Shown here one piece after another: positions 32,639 to 44,594 of a stretch of 64,000 nt of DNA. The DNA comes from Calamus simplicifolius (Eukaryota; Streptophyta; Magnoliopsida; Arecales; Arecaceae): NCBI GenBank assembly GCA_900491605.1, contig UESW01004633.1, positions 351,625 to 415,624 on the forward strand. The letters are read 5' to 3'. The position numbers and the translations under genes were made by a program. Numbering within the stretch: the stretch's first letter is position 1; the number at the start of each line of letters is the position of its first letter. The notes under the pieces were generated by a model that worked only from the letters and a program-made list of their open reading frames with translations, made no database searches and was not told the origin of the DNA.

Positions 32639-33419
32639 ATGCTCGCTACCTGTTTCCTCTATTTTCTTTTTTTTTTTTTTTTAAGTAACAAGAAAGGAGG
32701 ATTAAACTTCAAGAATTGGGACCGGATAAACGTGCTTGATTTTTTATAATCAACAACAAATATGATCATAAAAATTTCATTTTTTCGATAAACATGAACG
32801 TGATAGAATTTGTGGTTTTCTTGTTCGATATCATTTGAGCTCAATGATAACCGTTAAGTTCGTTTAAGATTTTAAGCCTATGGGTGAAACCATCGCTTAG
32901 ACGATCGATCGAGAAACCAAAGCGTTGAAGGTTATAAGGATAATAACAAGTGAAATCCAAACAAACTGACAGGTAACAGATGAGACAGAAATTCTCTTTT
33001 ATCTGATTTCTACGATATTTCATAGAATTAGGTTTTGCATGGAAATTTATGCGCATCGAAGGACGTATTTCTCAAATGGCGTTTGGATCTTCCTCCTGCT
33101 TCCACTCCATCTTCCTTCTATGCCACATGATGAGCAATATATAAATTGAGATTTGAAAAAGAAAAGTTATACAAAGAAATGAGATTTTTGTTTGTGGATA
33201 TGCAGGATAATATGATGGTTAACTCAATCAAGATCGAGTTTAGAATTAAATTCTATGTCTTTAAGACAAATTCATCATGCTTACATATTTATGATGATTG
33301 TTTTTCAGGATATAACGGTCTTTTTCTGATGAAAGTAGCACTACTATTCACAGTTCTTTAATTCAAAGTAGGCAAATGCCTAAGAAGAAAATGTTTTTCC
33401 AATGGATGCCTAGAATGCA
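32639..33419. other. Non-coding; may include the outer end of the Copia 1 LTR
   Basis: No gene seen. The last 100-300 bases may still be LTR, because the LTR TATA-like motif (minus strand CCTATAAATAGG at 33431-33442) lies at the edge of the part that can be matched to the second LTR. Confidence 0.4.
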
Positions 33420-34262
33420 TGTGGCATGTCCTATTTATAGGTTTGAAGCATCTCTTGGAAGCATTTTTATGGGATAAATTTGACTTGATCGGATGAAATC
33501 AAGAGACGTGAAGGAAGGGGCTTATCGGCTTTCGATATTCCAATTTGTTGTTTTGATATTCCAATTTGTTGTTTTGATATGAAGATCACGCTATTTAAAC
33601 GTTGTTTCAGGTTGATCGATGTGTATTTATATGCCGTTCCAAGATTCGATCGGTTGATTAACAATCGGGTACGTATCTATATGTCGTTTCGATCTACTAA
33701 TCATGATGTGTGATCATTTTACCGAGCTATCTGGCCGAACTATCTTGCCAAGTCATCTGGCCGAGCTATCTCACCAAACCAACTGGCCGAGCTATCTTGT
33801 TGAACCAATGGCCGAGCTATCTTGCCGAATAATCTGGCCGAGCTATCTCGCTGAACCATTGGTAACGACTTACCATTGACCCTTCATCCGATTGATCTTT
33901 GTATTTGTTCTTGTTCCTTATCCGATTGATCAACCAATCCAACGATGATCTAAACCCCTCATCGTATGATTATGAAAAAAGTTTAAGACTCCTCATGTCC
34001 TCGCGACGATGCGCACGTGCAAAGTACAAAGTGCGCCTAAAAAGCGCCCATTACACCCTTCGCACACACACGAGCGCGTGCTCGTAGCATCACCCTCAAG
34101 CTTTCTACTTAAGATGAGCCTAAATGCATGAGCATAGGAAGAGGTTTCATATAACATGCTTATACCTTCTTAAAACTTTTCATGTGGGACTAAAAAGGAT
34201 GTCACCAATTTCTCATTCAAACCAATGGGTATAACCCAAGGGTTAAAACAACCCATTTTTCA
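33420..34262 (-). repeat. Copia 1 3' LTR (matched part)
   Basis: Matches 44595-45437 along about 0.84 kb. Its inner boundary, read on the minus strand, is a polypurine tract CATGTGGGGGATTAT followed by TGAAAAATGGG, as expected where internal sequence meets the 3' LTR. It contains a minisatellite of 13-base half-units (GGCCGAGCTATCT alternating with GCCGAACCATCT-like) at 33728-33865. The outer end is not resolved. Confidence 0.7.
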
Positions 34263-36190
34263 ATAATCCCCCACATGAATAAAAATTGGACTTAGATCAA
34301 AAATCATCAAAGGTTTATCTTTCACACAAAATGATTTTAATGCAAATGAATATACAGACACTATAAAGAGTATAATGGAATGAAGTTGTATTAGGATAGT
34401 AGCTTGTGGCTTTGAACCTTAGTGAGTTGTTATTGAGTTTACTTGCCAAAAAGTGAACATGATATCTTGAACTTTTCAACTTTTGATGTAAGCCAAAATA
34501 ATAACAATCAACAACTTCTTTTCGAATATTCTTTTGGTTCTCATGGTTGTGTTCATTTTGGCCCTGAACAACTCCTAGTTTCATGAGTGCTTTAGAGAAT
34601 TAAAACCTTAAGATTCTCAAAGAATTGGCCCAGTTCACACTCACATAGGTGATTCTTATTAAAGTATCCTACTATACCGCACATGATATTCATGTCATAA
34701 GAACCATTAAAAGCAATGCTTATCCTAGTACTCTAAGCATGTAGTACTAATTATCATAGAAATGAGTAGAATTAGATATCCTTAGTGCTATACATACCTC
34801 TTCATAATTTAGTTGTCCCTTTTGAATCTAGATATTGGGATCTTCAGTCAACTAGGTTGAGTATCCATTATGAAGATTATCTTGTTATAGGTTTTAAACC
34901 CATTCCCCTCGATAAACAGTTTACTTGATCTCTTGGTAATCCTTTTGTCAGCGGATCTGCTAGGTTTTTCTTTGATTGAATGTAGTCAATAGAAATTATT
35001 TCATTCTCAAGTAACTGCTTAATGGTATTATGTCTCCAATGTATATGTCTAGACTTGCCATTATACATTTTATTTTGTGCTCTGCAAATAGTCGATTGAT
35101 TGTCACAATGCATACATATTGCAGAAACAGGTTTAGGCAAATAAGGAATATCTTCTAAAAAATTCTGAAGTCATTCTGCTTCTTCACCAGCTTTATCTAA
35201 AGCCATAAACTTCGATTCCATAGTGGATTGAGCTATATATGTCTGTTTAGAAGATTTTCATGATACAACACCTCCTCCTAAGGTAAACACATATTCACTA
35301 GTAGATTTTGTATCTTCTATATATGAGATCCAGTTGGCATCACTATAGCTTTCTAATATAGCTGGATATCTCGTATAATGTAATCCATAATTTAGAGTAT
35401 ATCGTAGAAATCTTAATACCCTTACTAAAGCTGTCCAATGATTTGGACCTGGATTACTGGTGAATCTGCTTAGCTTATTTACAGCATAGGCTATGTTAGG
35501 ATGGGTGCAATTCATGACATACATTAAACTGCCAATTATACATAAATATTCTAATTATGATATGGGTTGCCCAGTGTGCTTAGCAAGATGTAGATTAACA
35601 TCTACAGGTATTTTAAGCGAACTAGTATCATGCTTATTAAACTTATTTAATATTTTTTAATATAGTAAGATTGAGACAATATTATACCTTCAGATGTTCT
35701 AGTCATTTGAATCCCTAGTATTACATCTACAACACCCATATCTTTCATATCAAAATGTTTAATTAGCATTTTCTTTATATGTTTAATTATATCAGTATTG
35801 CTGCTAATGATTAACATATCATCCATGTATAAGTAGACCATTACATGCCCTTTAAGCAGTGTTTTGGCATATACACATTTATCACATTTATTTATTTTGA
35901 ATCCATTTGATAACATGGCATTATCAAATTTTAAATGCCATTGCTTAGGTGCTTATTTTAATCCATATAAGGATTTAATGAGTATACACACCTTCTTTTC
36001 TTGGCCATGAACAATAAAACCTTAGGTTGTTCCATATATATTTCTTTCTCTAATTCATCATTTAGAAATGTTGTTTTAATATCCATTTGATGAATTTCAT
36101 GATTGTTAATGGCTGCTAAAGCAATTAACATTCTTATGGATATTACTTTTGTTACTAATGAATAGGTATCAAAGAAGTCTAGTCCTTCTT
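34263..36190 (-). mobile_element. Copia 1 remnant, 3' half
   Basis: The 3' half of a Ty1/Copia element on the minus strand, cut off at its reverse transcriptase by the CACTA terminus at 36191. Between the last coding residue (34877) and the polypurine tract is a 600-base untranslated region. Gag, protease and integrase are missing. Confidence 0.82.
34877..36190 (-). pseudogene. Copia pol remnant: reverse transcriptase and RNase H
   Basis: Minus-strand reading gives the Copia reverse transcriptase from GLDFFDTYSLVTK and HQMDIKTTFLNDELE (about 35990-36180), through the catalytic YMDDMLI (about 35830), to NCTHPNIAYAV, then the Copia RNase H with SYSDANW, HCDNQSTI and ADPLTKGL, ending at a stop near 34876. 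The protein would have copied the element RNA in virus-like particles. Frameshifts and stops occur near 35645-35660, 35540-35560, 35255 and 35150, and everything upstream was lost when the CACTA inserted and later rearranged. YMDD instead of YVDD is a conservative variant. Confidence 0.88.
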
Positions 36191-36239
36191 CACTACTACA
36201 AAAAGTTAAATAGACTACAGTAGGTTTTAGAAAAAAGAC

Positions 36240-36600
36240 TGTGTTTTTCAAAAACAATGTAGTCTAATATTTTAGACTATTTTTATAATTTTTCATAAAT
36301 TAAAAAACTACATCTTTTATTAAAAATATAGTTTTATATTATCTGATAATATAAAAAGACTACATTTTTAATTAAGACATAGTCTTATATTATCTGATAA
36401 TATAAAAAGACTACGTTTTTAATTAAGATGTAGTCTTATATTATCTGATAATATGTAAAAAAGACTACATTTTTAATTAAGACGTAGTCTTATATTATCT
36501 GATAATATGTCAAAAAGACTACATTTTTAATTAAGATGTAGTCTTATATTATCTGATAATATAAAAAGACTACATTTTTAATTAAGATGTAGTCTAATAT
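36240..36600. repeat. CACTA subterminal repeats, 51-54 bp period
   Basis: About six units with spacing 51, 54, 54 and 51 bases (GACTAC at 36358, 36409, 36463, 36517, 36568). Each contains AGACTACAT and, after an AT-rich loop, ATGTAGTCT, so each can form a hairpin. Such arrays are usual binding sites for the CACTA-encoded accessory protein. Confidence 0.88.
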
Positions 36601-36919
36601 AAAACTAAAAAATTATCATTTTTCCTTCTCTTAATTTGCTTCCCTCCTTTTCCTAAATGAAACCCTCGATACCTAAAGTCAAATTTCTTTCTTTCATCTT
36701 CCATCCGCAGTTTTGTTCTGGAATAGGGTTTCGTTTGCGGAGACTCCACTGGCAACCATACAGGATTAAGGTTGAGGAGACTCCACCACAACCAGGGTTT
36801 CGTTTATACAGACTCTATCATCATGGAGGATTAGGGTTTTGTTTGTTGTCTCTTCATCAAGCTGATTCAACTGTAGGTAATAATCTTTCACCTTTTTTTA
36901 ATTTAAAGGCTGGTTGATT

Positions 36920-37520
36920 CAATGTGGAAGAGGGCTATTGGATGGCCCTCTCATCTCCTGTTTGGCTTGGGTCCGGCGGCATGTCCATCGGCTCGTCGGG
37001 CCCGAGCCATGGGCGGTAGTCCCCACCGGCATCTGTGCGGCATCCGATGGGGTTCGGCTGGCCGGAGGAGGACGTTCGTGTTGTCGGTCATGAAAAAGGA
37101 GAGTTACGGGAGCCAAACTGGCTCCCGCATTTGGCTCGGTCCCGGCAGCGTGCCCGCCGGCTCGCCGGCCCAGGCCATGGGCGGCAGCCCTCATTGGCGT
37201 CCATGCGGCATTTGATGGGGCTCGATCGGCCGAAAGAGGCCGCCCATGTCGCCGCTCAGGAAGAATATGTTACGGAAGCCAAACCGGCTCCCATTTTTGG
37301 CTCGGGCCCAATGGCATGCCTGCCAGCTTACCGGTCCAAGGCCATGGGTGGTAGCCCCCACCGGTGTCCTTGCGGCATCCGATGGGGTTCGGTCGGCCAG
37401 AGGAGGTGGGTCGTGCCGCCATTCAAGGAGGAGGAGCGGAAGAAGAAGAAGAAGAAGAAGAGAGAAATAAAGAAAGAAAAAAAAGGAAGGGGTGTCGCCA
37501 CCGGCCGGCACTAGGCCGAT
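36920..37520 (+). repeat. GC-rich tandem repeat, about 168 bp period
   Basis: GCCATGGG(C/T)GG(C/T)AG starts at 37006, 37174 and 37341. Each unit also has GGCATCCGATGGGG and GCTCCCGCATTTGGCTCGG-like phrases. It is sharply GC-rich within an AT-rich transposon. It lies between the subterminal repeats and the transposase gene, where En/Spm elements have a GC-rich control region. Confidence 0.85.
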
Positions 37521-38442
37521 CGTCGACGGCCGGCCAGGCAGCCCCGAGAGAGGTGGCAGCGGCCCTTGGCCGCTGGCACCTTCCCCTGGTTTGGGTCAAC
37601 CAGGGGTTGAAACAGGGGAGGTTGCAGGCTGAAAGGAATATTGGGGCTGGGCCTGGGCTCGGTCCGGCCCATTCACCCCTTTTTTTTCTTTTTTTTTTTA
37701 AAAAATAAGGGGTTTTGCTTTCTGAAGGCTTAATTGGAAAGTTCATAAAGTAGAGAGGTGCTAGTCATATTCTTCCTTCTACCTTTACCATGCTCCACCC
37801 TGCTCTTATATACCTTTTTATTGATTTACTGTTGTTCTTTCACCTCTTATAATTCCAATCACCACTATTAGTTACATCATCTGTAAAGAAAGTAGGTCTC
37901 GAATCTGAACCTAATAAAAAGACCAATCCTTTAATGAGGCTCTGTAAAAATTCTTTTACTTGGCAGTGGGAAAGGAAGGTGGCTTGTTGCTGTTAATCCA
38001 TAGAAACTGATTCTAAAATAGTACAATAATAGAATAGTGAGTTGTTATTTCTAGATCATCAAAGAAGCCCCACAAACCTGTGTTTTAAATTTATATCGAT
38101 AAAGTTCTTTTTTTTAAAAAAAATAAGGTGATTGTTGATTTTTTTAAATAAAAAAAGACTGAAGAGAGTTTATATGTTTTTGAACATAATATCTTTTCCA
38201 TTTTAGGAACACAGATGGTGGATTCATCGGGCATGGAAAGTAAGTCCAAAGAGATTGATGACAAAGCAAAAGAAGCTGAACCACTGTTAGTTATTATTTA
38301 TCATTTTAATTTACTTGTCATCTTTCAAATTTTTTTACTTCTATGTGGTTTGATAAATTTAATTAGTTTGTTAGATAAAATTAATTATATTTTTTGATTT
38401 AATTAACTAGTTACTAGTATTTTTTGAATTTGAATTGACCAG

Positions 38443-41400
38443 ATAAGTCATGGTACTCCGTTGATAGACGTACAAAAAGATACGAGGATAGTATCAAAGT
38501 TTTTTTGAATCATATTAAAAGAAATTTAGGTGACCCTAGTTCCATACAATGTCCATGCATAAAATGTGGGAATATGAAAGTTTATGATATCACAATGGTT
38601 AAAGATCATCCTTTTTATAATGATATTGACTCAAGTTATGATATATGGATATGGCATGGTGAAAACATATGTAATGTTGAGGAAGATAAGTGTATCTTAG
38701 ATGCTGAAGAATGCTGTCTTCAATACAATGATAATATTAATGCTGTGAAAATAGTTGAGCAGCCAAAGATCTATTTGAATGTAATCCAAAGAAATTCGTT
38801 GACTTGTTGGATGATGCTGAGCGCCCTTTATACACTGGTTGTAGTGGGTTCACTTATAAGCTTTCTGTTTTGGTATAATTATACAACTTTAAAACAAAAT
38901 ATGGGTGGAGCGATGCAAGTTTCAATGAGCTATTAAGCTTTTGTGGTGATGTGCTTCCAAAAATAATTTGATGCCAACATCAATATATGAAGCAAAAAAG
39001 ACATTGTGCGCCTTAGAAATGCAATATGAAAAGATACACGCATGTCCAAATGATTGCATTTTGTATAGAAATGCAAACAAGGATGTTGATGTATGTTCAA
39101 ATTGTTCTAAATCAAGATGAAAGATTCCTAAAGGATCCAATCATCCAAAAGTAGGCATGCCGACAAAAGTTGTATGGTATTTTCCCCCAATACCCAGGTT
39201 TAGAAGAATGTATAATACTCGTCAAATATCGAAAGATTTGATATGGTATTCTAGTGAAAGAGAAGTTGACAATTATATTCGACATCCAGCAGATGCAACA
39301 TTATAAAAATTAATAGACCACAAATGGCCTGATTTTGCATGTGAGCCATGAAATCTTCGATTGGCACTTGCAGCAGATGCGATAACTCCACATAGCTCCT
39401 TAAGTAGTTGTCATAGTATCGTACTTATTACCTATAATCTCTCACCATGGTTGTGTATGAAGCAAAATTCATGATGTTAACCTTGTTGATATCGGGTCCT
39501 AAATAACCAAAAAACGATATTGACATCTTCTTGCAACCACTTATTGATGATTTAAAAATACTATGGGATGTTGGTGTTGAAATTTACGATCCATATTTGC
39601 AAAAAGTATTCACCTTAAAGGACGTATTACTATGGACCATAAATGATTTTCTCGTGTATGAAAATTTGAGTGGCTACAGTGTTAAAGGTTATTTGGGCCC
39701 AATTTGTGCTGAAAATACACATAGTGTATACTTGAAACATAGTTGAAAAAATATGTACCAAGGTCATAAAAGATTTGTGTGCAGAAATCATCCATATAGA
39801 GGAGCAAAAAAGGCATTTAATGGTTGTCAAGAGTTTGATGTTGAGCCTAAACCTTTAATTGAAACAGAAATTTTACAAAAGATCAGAAATATTAATTATG
39901 TGTATGGAAAAAAGCAACCAAATACAGTGCATGTTAAGAAATCAAAAAAGGACAAGATTTTAGAGGCAAAGTCTAAACTTGCATAAAAAAAGTCAATATT
40001 TTTTATCTTAAATATTGGTAGTTTCTTTATGTACGTCATGTATTAGATGTGATGCATATTAAGAAAAATGCATGTGAGAGCATCGTGGGAACCCTTCTTG
40101 ATATACCTGGAAAGTTAAAGGATGGACTAAGCAGTCATTTAGATCTAGTAAATCTAGGAATTCGAAGTGAGCTACAGCCAATAGTAGGTGAAAAAAAGGA
40201 CATATTTGCTTGCTGCAAGTTACACACTTTCTAAGGCTGAGAAAATTAAATTTTGCAAAATATTATCTGCACTTAAAGTTCTAGATGGATACTGCTCTAA
40301 CTTAAGAAATTATGTTTCTATGAAAGAATTGAAGCTTTATGGCCTAAAATCTCATGACTACTATACTTTGATCCAACAAATTCTTCCATTCACATTATGA
40401 GGATTATTGAATAAGAACATGAGATCCACAATAACCAGACTAAGTTTGTTCTTCAATGCACTTTGCAACAAAGTTGTGGATACTTGCAATCTCAGTTTGC
40501 TATAAGAAGAACTTGTAAATACTTTATGTCTGATGGAAAAGAATTATCCTTCTTCATTTTTTGACATAATGGTTCATTTAACAGTACACCTTGTACGCGA
40601 AGTACAGTTACGCGGATCAGTCTATTTAAGATGGATGTATCCTTTTGAAAGATTCATGAAGATCTTAAAAGGATATGTACGCAATCGCAATAGGCCAGAA
40701 GGTTGCATTGCAGAATGTTATATTGCTGAAGAAGCTATAGAATATTGTTCGAAGTATTTGTCAAATATGAAAGTTGTTGGGATCCCATCAATGAGAAATG
40801 AGTGTGATGGTCAATACAGTATTGGAAAACCACTTTTGGTTCTCATGTATTTAGAGCTGATGCGAAAGGGTTAGAGCAAGCACATCTTTATGTGTTGAAA
40901 AATACAACAAAAGTTGCAGTCTATGTAGAGTAAGTCAGACCCATCATATGTTATTTGAGTCTCATTAAATATTCTTATTTTTAAAGTATGTGGTTATAAT
41001 TGAATAAGTTCTAATATACAGGCAACACATGGAAGAATTGAAGGCAGCTAATCCAAATAAAACAAGAAGACAAAAGTGGCTTCAGGATGAGCATAATCGA
41101 ACGTTCATAAATTGGTTACGTAAAAAGGTATATGACTATGTACTTGGCTTCTTCTAGAAGATCATCATTTATTTATACTTAACTATCATTTATTTGTTGA
41201 ATCTTAAAATGAATGTAGGTTGTGTCTGAGATTAAGGAATCAAGTAACGTAATTTTCGATACGCTGAGGTGGATATCTTATGAACCCCAACCCCAAGTGA
41301 TAAGATATGATGGATATCTTATAAATGGAGTTTGATTTCATACCAAAAATATGATAGGACCAGATGTGTTCAGAATAGTGGTGTCACCTTAACTGCTAAA

Positions 41401-41676
41401 ACAATACAAGTATCTAGCTCGAAGAACAAGAACCCGATAATTTTAAATGTGTCCTTTTATGGGGTTCTTCACGATATATGGGAACTTGATTATATTGAAT
41501 TTAAGGTGGTAGTTTTTAAGTGTCAATGGGTTGAGAGCTCTAGTGGAGTTAAAGAAGACGAAGATGGATGCACATTGGTTGATCTTACTAAAATCGAACA
41601 TAAGTTAGATTCTTTTATTTTATCTACTTATGCCCAGCAAGTGTTTTATGTAGAAGATGAAAATGATCCAGCTTGA
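38443..41676 (+). pseudogene. CACTA TNP2-type transposase, inactivated
   Basis: In order: an N-terminal zinc-binding part (CPCIKCGN and WIWHGE, 38550-38670); the transposase core (YGWSDASFNELL, then CPNDCILYRN and VVWYFPPIPRFRRMY, 38900-39220); a segment with KVMHIKKNACESI (about 40040-40090), then DUF4218 (PSSFFDIMVHLTVHLVREV and MYPFERFMK, 40535-40690); and DUF4216 (about 41330-41676; FYGVLHDIWELDY). A preceding small exon may lie at 38215-38290. The enzyme would excise and insert CACTA elements. Many stops and frameshifts break it, for example near 38875, 39118, 39305, 39350 and 39960-40050. The order of domains is that of plant En/Spm transposases. Confidence 0.88.
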
Positions 41677-41989
41677 TCGATTGTAGTTCCAAACTCAAGG
41701 CATATGTTTAATGGTTATTCAAATGATAATGAGTTAGGTGATACGATATTAGAACATTGTGTTATCAGATCATTGCCTGATATATAGTCTTTTGATATTA
41801 TGGATGATTTTCATCTACCTTATATGCAAGATGATAGTGAGGGTACTTGGATTGCCAATAATTAACATGAAATGGTAATAGCTTTGCTAATCATATATTC
41901 GCTTGTTTTTATTATTTTATTATATTTATTTTTATATATTATGGTTTTTATTAAAATAATAATAATTTACTCTTATTGTATAGGTTGCT

Positions 41990-43980
41990 GACTGTACGTC
42001 AAGCTTAAAAAAGGTCAAAAGAAAAAAGGGGTCCAACAACTATATATGCCTAGAGTAATAAAAGCTAGGTCTCATGGAGAAGTAAAGGAGGTAACTTACA
42101 ATAGAAAAGGATAATCTTTAGGGGAGGTTAATACGGAAATGCAAAGTTATCTAGGTATTATTGCCAGAACCACTGTGCCTATTAATTTTGAAAATTGGCT
42201 TTCAATTCCTGAAGAACTGAAAAACAAAATTTGGATTCAAATAAAGGTGAGTTTTTTCTTAATTTTTTTAATTGAATTTTGATTTCATTAGTATGCTCTT
42301 ATGTATTTCTATGTTTTTGTATAAAGCTTATAATGTGCCAGTTGAAGGAAAGAAACATGTTTTGCCATCAACTTGTACAAAATGAAGATGGACAACTCTT
42401 ATTTGACAACCCTTCTAAGAACTAACCATTCATAAAAAAAGATGCTAGATGCTTGGAATGCCTTTGTCAGCAGGTATAGTTCTCTAAAATTTCAGGAATG
42501 GAGTAGGTTGCAAAGTGAAAGAGCAAAAAGCAATGAGTATCAATATCATTCATTTAGGCATGGATTTGTTAATATGGAAAAAAAGATAGTAAGTGTTAAT
42601 ATATAGTTCTATATTATTGAGTAATTATTAGCTAATTTTTTATTAATATATTTGTTGTCTAATACTTATAGAAAAAAGAGATGGGCATTGATGCAGTATT
42701 GAACGAAATGTTGTATGGAAAGCTGTTTATTCAAAAGGTGATGGTTCTGATAATGAAGTCATCCAAGAAGACATACAAAAGATTGTAAGTAAATCTGTTA
42801 TTTTTTATTTAATAGCTAATTATAGATTCTTTTATAACTTCCTAATGCATGGTTCGTTTTGTCTATATATCAAGATGAATATACAATGAAGGTGAAAGAT
42901 GGATGAATACAAGAATTGGGATAAAAAGTAATACTAGGAGTGGCATTGGGAAATTCCGAACATGGTGGTCGAGTAAGGGGTATTGGAGGCATGGTTACCC
43001 CTAAAATCTATTTCAATCTTTCAAAAAGAATAAAAACAAGCGAACTCTTACAGCATTTGTTAGAAGAACAAAAAAAACTGAACCAACAACAAAGAGAAGA
43101 TGCTGAAAAAAGAAAATTATTACTTGATCAGCTACGTCAACTTCATGAAGAAAATATAAAGTTGAGAGAAATTTTAAAAATTGCTGTAATTGCTTAATAT
43201 GTTTCAGACAAAGGTGGTTGCTGCTCAGTTAAGAAACTGCATCCAAATAAAACTGTTGCTGATTCTAATACACAAAATGATAAAAGTATAGAATTTGTTG
43301 CCATTGGACAAAGAAACATGCAAAAGGTATGTTAATATTTACTTATATTTGTAGAATTTTATTTAAATTCATAGTACTTATATTTTCTAATGTTATTGCT
43401 TTGAAGAAAAAATCATGCAAATTGGCAGTATGATCTATTAATAATATAATTGGATATGGTACATTGATTGAGAATGTAACACCAAACTCTGTTGTACATG
43501 GAGTTCCTTTGGGTATTCATAATTGTCATGCATCTATTGATGTTTGTTTTGATGATGATGCTCTCCTTCCAATGGTGATGATCCTGTGAAAGTTAAAGAT
43601 TTTGTTGGTTCTCGCGTTACATGGCCTCGATCATTAGTTATTGATGATCAAGTCAAGGTATCTAAAATCTTTTAACTTATCTATAAATTTTTGATTAATT
43701 TATATTGATAAACTATTTGTTATGCAACATATGTGAATTGAATTTCATTATTATGAACAGGCTAAGATTGTCCTACAAAAGTTACAGATAGAAAACAAAG
43801 AAAAGGGTCCATGGAGTTTGTCATATTTAAATAATCACATTACAAAAAGTTTGGAAGATACAAATATAATAATTGTGGTATTGAATGTTGATGTTTTTGA
43901 TCATGAACGGGTCTGTTATATTATTCAAGAAGATATCGATAACTTTTGCTCAATCGAGAAGATTACTTGTAGTTATATTG

Positions 43981-44021
<41 letters not shown>

Positions 44022-44455
44022 TATATTTATTGCATTTTATATGCAATTACTCTATATGTTACAAGTTTCTAATAAAAACTATGGGATTGAATAATTTGAT
44101 TTGTGTAGCTATTTGTACAACCAACTCAAAAATCAAAATTGCTCAACATGTATGGATTCATAGACTCTAGACAGATATCTGTACACTCTGGATCGGCTGG
44201 AGCACGACCAGATTTGAACAGGCTAAGATTGTCCCACAAAAGTTACAGAGAGAAAATAAAGAAAAGGGTCCATGGAGTTTATCATATTTAAAGAATCACG
44301 TTGCAAAAGTTTGGAAGATACAAATATAATAATTATGGTATTGAATGTTGGTGTCTTTGATTATGAACAGGTTTGTTATATTATTCGAGAACGTATCGAT
44401 AACTTTTGCTCAATGGAGAAGATTACTTCTAGTTGTATTGTGCTATATACGAGGT
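41990..44455 (+). pseudogene. CACTA second gene: Transposase_24, DUF8039, Ulp1-like
   Basis: Downstream of the transposase several exon-like pieces share the plant CACTA accessory-gene plan. 42130-42250 gives RTTVPINFENWLSIPEELKN (Transposase_24). 42480-42590 continues it with KFQEWSRLQSERAKSNEYQY. 42940-43197 is a coiled coil rich in Leu, Gln and Glu preceded by VRGIGGMVTPKIYF. 43410-43660 resembles DUF8039 (NIIGYGTLIENV, VVHGVPLGIHNC). 43755-44200 resembles the start of an Ulp1/C48 protease domain (VDVFDHERVCYI, LNMYGFIDSRQ). Stops and shifts occur throughout, so it is not functional. The catalytic His-Asp-Cys of Ulp1 is not reached before the truncation. Domain names are from family knowledge and should be confirmed by profile search. 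Confidence 0.7.
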
Positions 44456-44594
44456 AATAAGATATTTTTATATTTTTTGTGTTTCATATGAAATTACTAT
44501 ATGTTACAAGTTTCTAATAAAAACTATGGGATTGAATAATTTGATTTGTGTAGCTATTTGTACAACCAACTCAAGAAATCAAAACTGCTCAACA
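43755..44594 (+). repeat. 461-bp tandem duplication inside the CACTA second gene
   Basis: GAACAGGCTAAGATTGTCC begins at 43755 and again at 44216. The two copies run together through an exon, an intron and CTCAACATGTATG, differing at scattered sites. The first includes a long TA microsatellite absent from the second, and the second stops at the LTR junction. Confidence 0.9.
43982..44018. repeat. (TA)n microsatellite
   Basis: About 18 TA units in an intron of the CACTA second gene. Confidence 0.95.

Larger units (their letters stand above)
36191..44594 (+). mobile_element. CACTA (En/Spm) transposon lacking its right end
   Basis: The left terminus CACTACTACAAAAAG (36191-36205) is the canonical CACTA end and directly abuts Copia pol. 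It is followed by subterminal hairpin repeats, a GC-rich tandem repeat, a TNP2-type transposase relic and a second, TnpA-position gene, all reading left to right. No inverted CTTTTTGTAGTAGTG-like end is found on the right: the element stops inside a duplicated Ulp1-like segment at the junction with the second LTR copy. Confidence 0.88.

Noticed and set aside
36919..37746. Several GC-rich frames of 70-160 codons on both strands
   Set aside because: They follow the 168-base tandem repeat and mirror each other on both strands; no domain recognised.
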